This document shows positions 1-5,344 of a stretch of DNA of 5,344 nucleotides, in pieces. The stretch is taken from NCBI GenBank assembly GCA_018899795.1, contig JAHIHJ010000155.1:1-5344 (forward strand), in the 5' to 3' direction. Position numbers and translations under genes: made by a program. The notes below the pieces were generated by a model that did not search any database, was not told where the DNA came from, and saw nothing but the letters and a program-made list of their open reading frames with translations. This DNA comes from Methanobacteriota archaeon (GTDB lineage: Archaea; Halobacteriota; Methanosarcinia; Methanosarcinales; Methanoperedenaceae). Numbering within the stretch: the stretch's first letter is position 1; each line of letters starts with the position of its first letter.

Positions 1-200
1 AAACGAGCATAAAAGAGGTCGTTGAGAGTGTTATTGATATCATCGATCCTGCAAAAAAATATGTTTCCATAGAGTCACGCAGGCGCTCAAATGCTGTGGA
101 TATCCCAAGAATGTGCGCTGATGTTTCGAAACTGAAGATGCTGGGTTGGTTGCCTGAGGTTGATCTCAGGGATGGGTTAATGAAGATGATCAAATCATAG
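1..200 (+). CDS. NAD-dependent epimerase/dehydratase (extended SDR), C-terminal end
   Basis: The gene enters from the left edge. Codons run in frame from base 3 and end at TAG 198-200, leaving 65 residues. The tail has the C-terminal pattern of extended short-chain dehydrogenases acting on nucleotide sugars: an opening TSIKEVVESVIDI helix, then RRRSNAVDIPRMCADVSKLK, then LGWLPEVDLRDGL. The D-x-SK-x-K followed by LGW-P is the usual substrate-domain ending of UDP-glucose 4-epimerase, GDP-fucose synthase and RmlB/Rmd-like enzymes. The Rossmann GxxGxxG and the YxxxK catalytic pair lie outside the window, so the substrate cannot be told. With gmd at the other end of the window, a role on a GDP-6-deoxyhexose is possible, but that is inference from context. 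The stop falls where the family normally ends, so the enzyme itself looks complete at its C-terminus. Confidence 0.85.
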   Translation, partial: TSIKEVVESVIDIIDPAKKYVSIESRRRSNAVDIPRMCADVSKLKMLGWLPEVDLRDGLMKMIKS

Positions 201-209
201 TCGAAATAT

Positions 210-1406
210 TTGGCGCTTGAGCATTTTTCCAGGTTGCTTGCCGAGCATTTCGATGATAATTTCCTTAGAAAACAGAGCTTTACTAATTGGGATGCTTTCT
301 TTGAGTACGTTTATGAAAGATCTAAAAGCAGCAGGACAATTATTGCACTTGATGAATTCCCGTACCTTGTAAAAGAAGAGAAAGCTCTTCCTTCTATACT
401 TCAGGATCACTGGGACAATAAACTGAAGAATTCCCGCATATTCCTGTTCCTCATGGGATCAAGCATTTCCATGATGGAACGTCTTATGGAATATAAATCG
501 TCCATTTATGGCAGGCGAACAGGACAGCTTAAGTTGCAGCCTTTTCAATTTAAAGAGGTTGCAAAATATATTAAAAATACACAGAGGGCGGTCGAGCTTT
601 ACAGCGTATTCGGCGGAACTCCTGCTTATATTACCGATATTGATCAATCAAAAAATATCGTAGATAACATAAAGAAAAAATTCCTGCGCATGGACTCCTA
701 TATTTACCAGGATGTGCGTTTTGTCCTGATGGAAGAACTCGATGAGCCAAGGTATTATTTCTCGATCCTGGAAGCAATAGCAGCAGGTAATGTCTCACTG
801 GGTGAGATAATCAACTACACAGGACTCCAGAGGAGCCTTGTTGGAAAATACCTTAGCGTTCTTATGGAACTTGATCTTGTAAGAAGAGAGATTTCTATTA
901 CTGCGATCAAGAAGTCTAAAAATGGGATATATTCGCTCAAAGATAACATTTTTTCGTTCTGGTTCAGGTTTATTTTCCCTTATGAAGACCTGATCAGCCT
1001 GGGAAGAAGTGAAGAAGTTCTCAGTAGAATTTCAAGGGACTTAAATGCGTATATCGGAAAACCATTTGAGGAAATAGCAAAGGAGTTCCTGTGGGAAACA
1101 AGCAAAGGTAACTTTTCTAAAATGGGACGATGGTGGCATAAAGGCGAGGAAATAGATATAGTCGCTCTGAATGATGAGAAAATGGAGATCACCTTTTTCG
1201 AATGCAAATGGAGCAGATTAAGCGAGAGAGAAGCTGTGAAGATCCTTACTGACCTGGAACGCAAATCAGCGCTTGTCAAATGGCAGGATCCAGAACGCAA
1301 AGAAAAATTCGGGATCATCGCGAAAGAGATCAAGGGCAAAGAAAAGCTGAGGGAAGAAGGTTATCAGATTTTCGACCTTCAAGATCTTGATGAGTATTTT
1401 ATTTAA
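210..1406 (+). CDS. Archaeal DUF234-type ATPase, 5'-truncated (P-loop missing), probable pseudogene
   Basis: This is a 398-codon open frame with only a TTG (210) as an early start; the first in-frame ATG is around residue 82. It matches the archaeal ATPase_2/DUF234 family from about LEHFSRLLAEHF onward. Family members normally carry about 70 further residues before this, including the GRRRxGKT Walker A loop; none is present. Seen here: Walker B IIALDEFPYL (residues 44-53, D48/E49), sensor-like FLMGSS (80-85), the YGRRTGQL segment (100-107), FGGTPAY (134-140), a winged-helix region (about 185-240), and a C-terminal DUF234 part with FEEIAKEF (286-293), GEEIDIVAL (312-320) and FFECKW (329-334). 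D316, E331 and K333 fit a PD-(D/E)XK nuclease-like core. Without Walker A it should not hydrolyse ATP normally. It begins 10 bp after the SDR stop, in the same frame, with no visible SD. Intact relatives are of uncertain function. I read it as a recently decapitated gene rather than a short functional variant. Confidence 0.8.
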   Translation: MALEHFSRLLAEHFDDNFLRKQSFTNWDAFFEYVYERSKSSRTIIALDEFPYLVKEEKALPSILQDHWDNKLKNSRIFLFLMGSSISMMERLMEYKSSIYGRRTGQLKLQPFQFKEVAKYIKNTQRAVELYSVFGGTPAYITDIDQSKNIVDNIKKKFLRMDSYIYQDVRFVLMEELDEPRYYFSILEAIAAGNVSLGEIINYTGLQRSLVGKYLSVLMELDLVRREISITAIKKSKNGIYSLKDNIFSFWFRFIFPYEDLISLGRSEEVLSRISRDLNAYIGKPFEEIAKEFLWETSKGNFSKMGRWWHKGEEIDIVALNDEKMEITFFECKWSRLSEREAVKILTDLERKSALVKWQDPERKEKFGIIAKEIKGKEKLREEGYQIFDLQDLDEYFI

Positions 1407-1417
1407 TATATAGAAAA

Positions 1418-1897
1418 TTATGCTTTAAGACCGATTTTGGCCTTGATTTGAAAAATATCTCTTTCGATTTTGATAAGTTTTTCATCAAGATATGATCTTA
1501 AATCCAACCGCAGTTCCCTTATTTCACCGCTGATTTCTGTCCTATTTTGATCTAACTTTCGGTCTATACTAAGAATGGCTGGTATTCCCTTGCTGAGTTG
1601 CTCAACCTGGATCAAGTGCATGTAGTCAACTATGCCTATTACATGTCCGGCATAACCTTCAAAAATGATATCTGATATGTCTGCATTTTCAGGTCTATTG
1701 TTTCGAACATAATTCTGGAATGTCGATATTTGATCGCTGTCACCATCCATGAAGGAAACGAGTACCTGAACTCCATTCTCCTTTGTGTTATATGCATTGA
1801 ATCGCTCCATTCCAAGCTCAAGAGCTTTTCGAAGTAAGAATACACGGTAACCTACATCATGTACCTTGTTTCCTATTATTTTCGTCTTGATCTTCAT
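1418..1897 (-). CDS. Acylphosphatase-like protein with C-terminal coiled coil
   Basis: 159 residues from ATG 1897-1895 to TAA 1420-1418. Residues 1-85 resemble acylphosphatase, a small fold that hydrolyses carboxyl-phosphate bonds: VHDVGYR (12-18) stands for the VxGVGFR phosphate loop with R18 as the catalytic arginine, LELGM (26-30) for A-x-x-LGL, and NTKENGVQV (37-45) for the NT-x-x-G-x-V strand, with N37 as the probable catalytic asparagine (one residue more than usual before the glycine). The glycine of the usual VQGV loop is replaced by D14, which may weaken or abolish activity. Residues 86-110 form a linker (YMHLIQVEQLSKGIPAIL), and 111-155 are a charged helix with heptad-like hydrophobics (EIRELRLDL, LDEKLIKIERDI) that should form a coiled coil. 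Plain acylphosphatases are about 90 residues, so the tail nearly doubles the protein. It starts 24 bp after the UPF0175 gene on the same strand, which suggests co-transcription, and converges on the ATPase fragment with an 11 bp gap. Function unknown. Confidence 0.75.
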   Translation of the reverse strand: MKIKTKIIGNKVHDVGYRVFLLRKALELGMERFNAYNTKENGVQVLVSFMDGDSDQISTFQNYVRNNRPENADISDIIFEGYAGHVIGIVDYMHLIQVEQLSKGIPAILSIDRKLDQNRTEISGEIRELRLDLRSYLDEKLIKIERDIFQIKAKIGLKA

Positions 1898-1921
1898 TGA
1901 TGTATTATTTGCATATGGGTA

Positions 1922-2191
1922 CTAATAGCTTTTGCGGCTTCTTCCTGCAAACTTTACCGCCTCTTCGGCAATATTTTCAGTTTCTTTTATCTCCAATCCT
2001 GATTTCCTGTCAATACCTTTTGTATGCAGGATATCTTTCATTTCTTCCATATCAACAGAGGCGATCTCGCATGCCTTTCCGAATGATATCTCCTCACGTT
2101 TATATAATTCACAGGCAATGGCGACCCTTACATCTTTTCTGGCTTTATAATTAACACCAAATTTATTTACGGCGTTTATGCAAATTCCCAA
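1922..2191 (-). CDS. UPF0175 family protein, antitoxin-like, start uncertain
   Basis: The core VAIACELYKREEISFGKACE, followed by IASVDMEEMKDILHTKGI, is the UPF0175 signature (A-x-x-LY-x-x-g-x-IS-x-GKA-x-E, then helix, then GI). UPF0175 proteins are small, usually 80-90 residues, and many act as antitoxins paired with PIN-domain toxins. The frame stays open upstream to TTG 2290, but that would overlap the divergent glycosyltransferase start, and the extra residues (MFIFPGIFYLILEGS...) look non-coding. I chose TTG 2191-2189, giving 89 residues, about 19 nt beyond where the TATA-like box at 2231-2240 would place transcription on this strand. There is no ATG and no good SD, and the N-terminal DNA-binding half usual in relatives is not clearly recognisable, so the gene may be truncated. 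The C-terminal tail (KETENIAEEAVKFAGRSRKSY) is polar. The downstream gene is an acylphosphatase-like protein, not a recognisable toxin. Confidence 0.6.
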   Translation of the reverse strand: MGICINAVNKFGVNYKARKDVRVAIACELYKREEISFGKACEIASVDMEEMKDILHTKGIDRKSGLEIKETENIAEEAVKFAGRSRKSY

Positions 2192-2228
2192 ACAGCCTTT
2201 CGTTCTATCCTGTGCTCTCGAATATGCA

Positions 2229-2242
2229 ATAATTATAATATC
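2229..2242. promoter_or_regulatory. AT-rich TATA-like box between divergent genes
   Basis: The gap between the two divergent genes contains aattataata (2231-2240), nearly palindromic in AT content and readable as a TATA box in either direction. Centred at about 2236, it would place a plus-strand start near 2262, about 9 nt before ATG 2271, and a minus-strand start near 2210, about 19 nt before TTG 2191. Both distances suit archaeal promoters (TATA about 26 nt upstream of the start). No BRE can be assigned with confidence. Confidence 0.4.
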
Positions 2243-2270
2243 CAGCGACCCTTCTAAGATCAAGTAAAAA

Positions 2271-2747
2271 ATGCCTGGAAATATGAACAACCCCTCACCC
2301 CTTGTCTCAGTAATAATCGTAAACTACAACGGCAAACAGTATTTAAAGAACTGCCTGTCTTCTTTATCCGCCCAGTCCTACCCCGCGATCGAGGTCATTT
2401 TCGTGGATAACGCATCGAGCGATGGGTCAGTAGAGTATGTAAGAAAAGAATTCCCATCAGTCAGGATCATCGAAAGCAAAAAGAACCTGGGCTTTGCAAA
2501 AGGAAATAACCTGGGGATAAGAGAAGCAAGAGGCGAACTGATAGCGACATTGAACAATGACACAGAAGTTTCTTCACGATGGCTGGAGGAGCTTGTCAGC
2601 GCCATGAATTCAGATAAAAAGGTGGGGATGTGCGCTTCGAAGATGCTATTTATGAAGGATCGGGGAATGATAAACTCCACAGGCATCTGCCTTTCGAGGA
2701 GCGGCACGTGCTGGGATAGGGGTATATTCGAGCATGATGAGGGATAA
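2271..2747 (+). CDS. Family 2 glycosyltransferase, N-terminal fragment of a broken gene
   Basis: 158 residues from ATG 2271 (a second ATG at 2283 is equally possible) to TAA 2745-2747. This is the GT-A nucleotide-binding half of a rhamnosyltransferase-like GT2 enzyme: strand and loop VSVIIVNYNG (12-21), FVDNASSDGS (44-53) for nucleotide binding, NLGFAKGNNLGI (72-83), LNNDTEV (94-100) in the place of the DxD metal site (D97, E99), then WLEELV (104-109). Family members run to about 300 residues. This one stops after RGIFEHDEG, just before the region that normally reads (Q)YD...EVFGACAGAALYRR and carries the acceptor and catalytic acidic residues. The cognate C-terminal end is visible just downstream in another frame. 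The product as it stands lacks the acceptor lobe and should be inactive. When whole, it would have transferred a sugar from a nucleotide donor onto a cell-surface glycan at the cytoplasmic face. Confidence 0.85.
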   Translation: MPGNMNNPSPLVSVIIVNYNGKQYLKNCLSSLSAQSYPAIEVIFVDNASSDGSVEYVRKEFPSVRIIESKKNLGFAKGNNLGIREARGELIATLNNDTEVSSRWLEELVSAMNSDKKVGMCASKMLFMKDRGMINSTGICLSRSGTCWDRGIFEHDEG

Positions 2748-2869
2748 TAAGCACTGAATCGATCCCCGAAGGTGCTGGCTGGACCTGCTATCTGGCAAAT
2801 AATGTTGAGATAAGGAGATTTGCAGGGGCAAATATGCCCTCTCCAGAGCGCCAGAGGAACAAGATTTAA
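2744..2869 (+). pseudogene. Out-of-frame remnant of the GT2 C-terminal region
   Basis: In the frame beginning at 2744, open to TAA 2867-2869, the translation contains GWTCYLANNVEIRRFAGA (2777-2830) and then SPERQRNKI (2840-2866). This resembles the late part of GT2 rhamnosyltransferase-like proteins, where an aGWkC-Y-P-A-V-yH-r-aGa block is followed by sp-x-x-x-RN-(k/r)-i. It lies in a different frame from the preceding GT2 fragment. The roughly 60 residues that should lie between (EVFGACAGAALYRR through the ED/W segment) are absent. The simplest reading is an internal deletion that also shifted the frame. The histidine usual in the yH position is R here. The final 60-70 residues of the family are also missing after RNKI. 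The match is by eye from family knowledge and short, so confidence is moderate. Confidence 0.55.
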
Positions 2870-2880
2870 TAATGGGATGA

Positions 2881-2889
2881 TTTATTATA
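2881..2889 (+). promoter_or_regulatory. Putative TATA box for the GT4 gene
   Basis: The sequence tttattata lies about 30 nt before ATG 2916, following a purine-rich stretch (aatgggatga, 2871-2880). An archaeal start about 26 nt beyond the box centre falls near 2911, giving a nearly leaderless message. A ggatagg at 2894-2900 could act as a weak SD only if transcription starts further upstream. Confidence 0.4.
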
Positions 2890-2915
2890 GTCTGGATAGG
2901 AAATATTGAAAAAGA

Positions 2916-4025
2916 ATGAAAATGAAGATCGCAATATTCTATGACTGGATCAATATCATAGGAGGGGGAGAAAAACTGATTCTGACACTTGCAAGAGAAC
3001 TCGATGCAGATGTCATAACTACCGACCTGGATAAGGATATAATCAAGAAATTAGGATTTGAGGATGTGAATATTATCAGTCTTGGCAAAACTATAAAATT
3101 GCCGGTATTCAAGCAATTATCCCTTTCTCTACTTTTTGCTATGTGCGATTTTTCTAAAAAGTATGATTTTTATATTTTTTCTAATAATTTTTCATATTTT
3201 GCTGCGAGAAAACATAAGCCAAACATATGGTATTGTTTTTCGCCGCCGAGAGTTCTTTATGATCTGCATGATCTATTTGCGCAAAAAGAGCCATTTATCA
3301 ACAGGCAATTATTCAAAATATGGGCAGCAATGCAGAGACTGATGAGTCTTAAATTCCTCAATCATGTTGAAAATTTTGCAGCGATATCAGGAAATGTCCA
3401 GGCAAGGATCAGGAAATATTATGGAAGAGATTCAATAGTAGTGTATCCTGCTATTGATATTTCAAAATATGGTTTCAAGAAATATGGAGATTTCTGGCTT
3501 TCAGTCAATCGCCTGTATCCTGAGAAACGGATCGAATTGCAGATCAACGCTTTCAGGCATATGCAGGACGAAAAACTGGTCATCGTTGGCGATTTTACAA
3601 GAAAAGATTACTCTGAAAAATATGTTTCCATGATATTAAAGGATCTCCCCAGGAATGTAAAATTACTTGGCAGGGTAGCAGAAGAGGATCTGATCGATTT
3701 ATATGCAGAATGTAAAGGACATATCACAACTGCAATTGACGAGGATTTTGGAATGACACCGATCGAGGCAATGGCATCTGGAAAACCCACAGTTGCGGTC
3801 AAAGAAGGAGGATATCTCGAAACTATGATCGATGGTTCGACCGGAATACTTGTGGATGCTGATGAGGCGGCTATAATAAATGCGGTGAAAACTATATCCA
3901 GAAACCCGGAAAAATACCGGAGAGGTTGCGAAAACAGAGCTAAAGATTTTGATGTAACAGCATTTATTAAGAAGATGGAGAATATAATAGATTCAACCCA
4001 GATCGAAAAAACTGTAGCAAGATGA
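2916..4025 (+). CDS. Family 4 glycosyltransferase (GT-B fold)
   Basis: 369 residues, a normal length for GT4, with ATG 2916 (a second ATG at 2922 is an alternative) and TGA 4023-4025. The N-terminal Rossmann half has KIAIFYDW (4-11) and the glycine loop IIGGGEK (14-20), typical of GT4 enzymes. SPPRVLYD (109-116) and the [14 protein letters not shown] segment (157-170) lead into the C-terminal half. The donor-binding half shows [13 protein letters not shown] (196-208), with R199 and K204 as the conserved basic pair that contacts the diphosphate; LVIVGDF (221-227), [12 protein letters not shown] (248-259), and [16 protein letters not shown] (276-291) with the E-x7-E pair E276/E284. Then GGYLETM and GSTGILV (307-313) complete the fold. 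There is no signal peptide or membrane span, so it should be cytoplasmic and membrane-peripheral, adding a sugar (mannose-like in many relatives) with retention of configuration. It follows the broken GT2 and precedes the export permease, consistent with a glycan assembly role. The donor cannot be stated from sequence. Confidence 0.93.
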   Translation: MKMKIAIFYDWINIIGGGEKLILTLARELDADVITTDLDKDIIKKLGFEDVNIISLGKTIKLPVFKQLSLSLLFAMCDFSKKYDFYIFSNNFSYFAARKHKPNIWYCFSPPRVLYDLHDLFAQKEPFINRQLFKIWAAMQRLMSLKFLNHVENFAAISGNVQARIRKYYGRDSIVVYPAIDISKYGFKKYGDFWLSVNRLYPEKRIELQINAFRHMQDEKLVIVGDFTRKDYSEKYVSMILKDLPRNVKLLGRVAEEDLIDLYAECKGHITTAIDEDFGMTPIEAMASGKPTVAVKEGGYLETMIDGSTGILVDADEAAIINAVKTISRNPEKYRRGCENRAKDFDVTAFIKKMENIIDSTQIEKTVAR

Positions 4026-4056
4026 ACTAAGAATTCGGAATATCCTATAAGCAAAA

Positions 4057-4065
4057 TTAAATATA
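4057..4065 (+). promoter_or_regulatory. Putative TATA box for the export permease gene
   Basis: The sequence ttaaatata, preceded by gcaaaa, lies in the 64 bp gap after the GT4 gene. With its centre at 4061, transcription would start near 4087-4088, immediately before ATG 4090 and downstream of the alternative TTG at 4066. This fits a leaderless transcript and supports the ATG as the real start. Confidence 0.45.
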
Positions 4066-4089
4066 TTGACACTCGTTAAATCCTACAAT

Positions 4090-4854
4090 ATGCAACGACT
4101 ATGGAATTACAGACACCTGACATTCAAGCTTGCAATCAGCGAGTTCAAGCTGAGATATAAAAATTCGATCCTCGGGTTCTTCTGGTCACTTGCAGAGCCC
4201 TTGTTGATGCTGACTGTACTGTATGTAGTCTTTACCAATCTGATGCAGGTAAACGTGGAACATTACCAGCTATTCCTGCTGATGGGGATCATATCATGGA
4301 ATATGCTGAGCAGGGGGACGACGATGAGCCTGAATTGCATACTTGGCAGGGCAAGCCTTGTCCAGAAGATATATTTCCCCAGAGAAGTGCTTGTTATAAG
4401 CTCATGCATCACGGCTTTTTTGATGACTTTGCTGGAACTGGTCGTATTTGGAGCTTTCATGGCTGTTTTTAAAGTGATCCCGGCTATCACTTTGTTATAT
4501 GGTCCGCTTGTTCTGTTTATTGAATTCATTCTTATTCTCGGATTGTCTTTCGGGCTTGCCGCTATTAATGTTTATTACAGGGATATTCAATATATATGGG
4601 CTGTTTTTTTGCAGGCTGGCTTTTTTGCCGCTCCGATCATATATCCAATATCCATAATCCCTGTAAATTATGTCTGGTTGATCCGGCTCAATCCCATGAC
4701 CCGAATTATCGATATGCTGAGAGGATCTGTTATTTATTCGGCGACGCCTGCTATATTTGACTGGATATACATTACAATGGCAGCTGTTTCTCTGCTTGCT
4801 GTGGGATACCTGATATTCCAGAGGCTTGAGCCGGGATTTGCGGAGGAAATGTGA
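4090..4854 (+). CDS. ABC-2 type polysaccharide export permease (Wzm/TagG family)
   Basis: 254 residues from ATG 4090. An in-frame TTG at 4066 would add eight residues, but the TATA-like box at 4057-4065 favours the ATG. The N-terminus is cytoplasmic and basic (MQRLWNYRHL, then ISEFKLRYKNSILGFFWSLAEP), the classic entry of O-antigen/teichoic acid exporters, where K-x-RYK-x-S-x-LG-x-xW precedes the first span. Six hydrophobic spans can be drawn at about 30-52, 60-78, 101-127, 131-160, 168-190 and 226-244. Between spans 4 and 5 lies NVYYRDIQYIW (160-170), and LNPMTRIIDMLRG (200-212) follows span 5; both are hallmarks of this permease family. It should form a homodimeric membrane channel that, with an ATP-binding subunit (Wzt/TagH), exports a lipid-linked glycan. 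No such ATPase gene is adjacent here: gmd follows after 75 bp. The gene looks intact and lies in the same direction as the glycosyltransferases. Confidence 0.92.
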   Translation: MQRLWNYRHLTFKLAISEFKLRYKNSILGFFWSLAEPLLMLTVLYVVFTNLMQVNVEHYQLFLLMGIISWNMLSRGTTMSLNCILGRASLVQKIYFPREVLVISSCITAFLMTLLELVVFGAFMAVFKVIPAITLLYGPLVLFIEFILILGLSFGLAAINVYYRDIQYIWAVFLQAGFFAAPIIYPISIIPVNYVWLIRLNPMTRIIDMLRGSVIYSATPAIFDWIYITMAAVSLLAVGYLIFQRLEPGFAEEM

Positions 4855-4858
4855 TATC

Positions 4859-4920
4859 TTTATATTTAGATACTAACAGTTTTGATAGATTAATTTTTAT
4901 GCATATAAATTAAGGATAGG
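4859..4920 (+). promoter_or_regulatory. Putative gmd promoter region with weak ribosome binding site
   Basis: Two TATA-like boxes precede gmd: tttatattta (4859-4868), which would give a start near 4890 and a leader of about 40 nt, and catataaatt (4902-4911), which would give a start close to ATG 4930. aaggatagg (4912-4920) ends nine bases before the ATG and could serve as a weak SD on the longer transcript. A T5 run at 4894-4898 might also end the upstream permease message. These are pattern readings only. Confidence 0.35.
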
Positions 4921-4929
4921 ATAATCAAC

Positions 4930-5344
4930 ATGACAAAATCAGCTCTAATAACAGGAATTACAGGGCAGGACGGCTCTTATCTGGCAGAATTATTGATCGA
5001 GAAAGGATACAGGATCTACGGCATGATCAGACGTCTTAGCACCCCTAATCTTTCAAGGATAGAACATATCCTGGAAAAGATCGAATTGATAGAAGGCGAC
5101 TTAACAGACCAATCCTCTATCAATAATGCCCTGAAAGAGGCGCAGCCAACCGAGGTTTACAATCTTGCAGCACAATCATTCGTAGCAACCTCCTGGAACC
5201 AGCCAGTGCTTACGGGCGATGTGACCGGTCTTGGCACGGTCCGGATACTTGAAGGAGTACGCCATGTGTGCCCTGATGCTCGTTTTTATCAGGCTTCATC
5301 AAGCGAGATGTTCGGGAAAGTCAATGAAACCCCCCAGAATGAGA
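4930..5344 (+). CDS. gmd: GDP-mannose 4,6-dehydratase, N-terminal part
   Basis: The frame opens at ATG 4930 and is still open at the right edge (138 full codons; the family is about 320-370). Gmd converts GDP-D-mannose to GDP-4-keto-6-deoxy-D-mannose using bound NADP, the precursor of GDP-fucose, GDP-rhamnose and related deoxysugars, in the cytoplasm. Seen here: the Rossmann loop [19 protein letters not shown] (9-27, GxxGxxG at G9, G12, G15), the RR-x-ST-x-N-x-x-RIEHI segment (34-48) that in Gmd reads the NADP phosphate, EGDLTD (55-60), [12 protein letters not shown] (78-89), and [20 protein letters not shown] (119-138). S124 and E126 align with the catalytic Thr/Ser and Glu of characterised Gmd enzymes; the YxxxK pair lies beyond the window. 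It is on the same strand as the permease and GT4. Its likely partner (a reductase or fucose synthase) is not in view unless it is the SDR at the left edge. Confidence 0.95.
   Translation, partial: MTKSALITGITGQDGSYLAELLIEKGYRIYGMIRRLSTPNLSRIEHILEKIELIEGDLTDQSSINNALKEAQPTEVYNLAAQSFVATSWNQPVLTGDVTGLGTVRILEGVRHVCPDARFYQASSSEMFGKVNETPQNE

Noticed and set aside
198..212. In-frame TAG between the SDR and ATPase frames, which could be read as a pyrrolysine codon giving an SDR-ATPase fusion
   Set aside because: The SDR ends where its family normally ends, and a fusion to an ATPase lacking its P-loop makes no functional sense. No sign of a pyrrolysine context is visible.
980..1339. Minus-strand open frame of 119 codons inside the ATPase
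   Set aside because: Composition is low-complexity Ser/Leu-rich, with no motif; it is the antisense shadow of the DUF234 region.
1897..2154. Plus-strand open frames opposite the UPF0175 gene
   Set aside because: They show no family motif and mirror the minus-strand gene with its better protein signature.
2192..2290. N-terminal extension of the UPF0175 frame up to TTG 2290
   Set aside because: The residues look non-coding, the region overlaps the divergent glycosyltransferase start and holds the best promoter box, and the resulting protein would be longer than the family norm.
2745..2811. Frame-0 continuation after the GT2 stop (SPKVLAGPAIW), resembling the EVFGPCAGAALY block
   Set aside because: The likeness is short and preceded by two stops; the overlapping frame at 2744 gives a longer and better match to the GT2 C-terminal region.
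3145..3205. T-rich tracts that could be an archaeal terminator
   Set aside because: They lie inside the intact GT4 gene and encode a Phe/Tyr/Ser-rich part of the N-terminal domain, so codon content explains them.
3608..4072. Minus-strand open frame of 154 codons opposite the GT4 C-terminal half
   Set aside because: The plus strand here has clear GT4 catalytic motifs; the antisense translation is a Ser/Ile-rich shadow.

Overview
The window reads as archaeal chromosome, most likely euryarchaeal and plausibly Methanosarcinales/ANME-2 related. The clues are an archaeal-type DUF234 ATPase, a UPF0175 antitoxin-like protein, an acylphosphatase-like protein with a coiled-coil tail, AT-rich TATA-like boxes roughly 25 bp before several starts, and few clear Shine-Dalgarno sequences. 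The assignment rests on protein character only; there is no rRNA or other taxonomic marker.

Layout, left to right. (1) 1-200: C-terminal end of an extended short-chain dehydrogenase (nucleotide-sugar epimerase/dehydratase), plus strand. (2) 210-1406: a DUF234-type archaeal ATPase that has lost its N-terminus, including the Walker A P-loop, but stays open for 398 codons. (3) 1418-2191, minus strand: a UPF0175 antitoxin-like gene followed 24 bp later by an acylphosphatase-like gene. (4) 2271-2869: a family 2 glycosyltransferase broken by an apparent internal deletion and frameshift. (5) 2916-4025: an intact family 4 glycosyltransferase. (6) 4090-4854: an ABC-2 polysaccharide-export permease (Wzm/TagG type). 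(7) 4930 to the end: the N-terminal part of GDP-mannose 4,6-dehydratase (gmd).

Functionally this is part of a surface-glycan cluster. Gmd makes GDP-4-keto-6-deoxymannose, a neighbouring SDR may reduce or epimerise a nucleotide sugar, the GT4 (and formerly the GT2) transfers sugars to a lipid-linked glycan, and the permease with an ATPase not seen here would export it. The 2 kb between the left SDR and the glycosyltransferases has nothing to do with glycans: it holds a decapitated ATPase and a small antitoxin/acylphosphatase pair on the opposite strand. Together with the broken GT2, this suggests a recombination-prone stretch inside the cluster.

I see no CRISPR array, tRNA, rRNA, complete insertion sequence or transposase. 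I found no convincing new multi-gene system; the most unusual items are the P-loop-less DUF234 ATPase and the orphan antitoxin/acylphosphatase pair.
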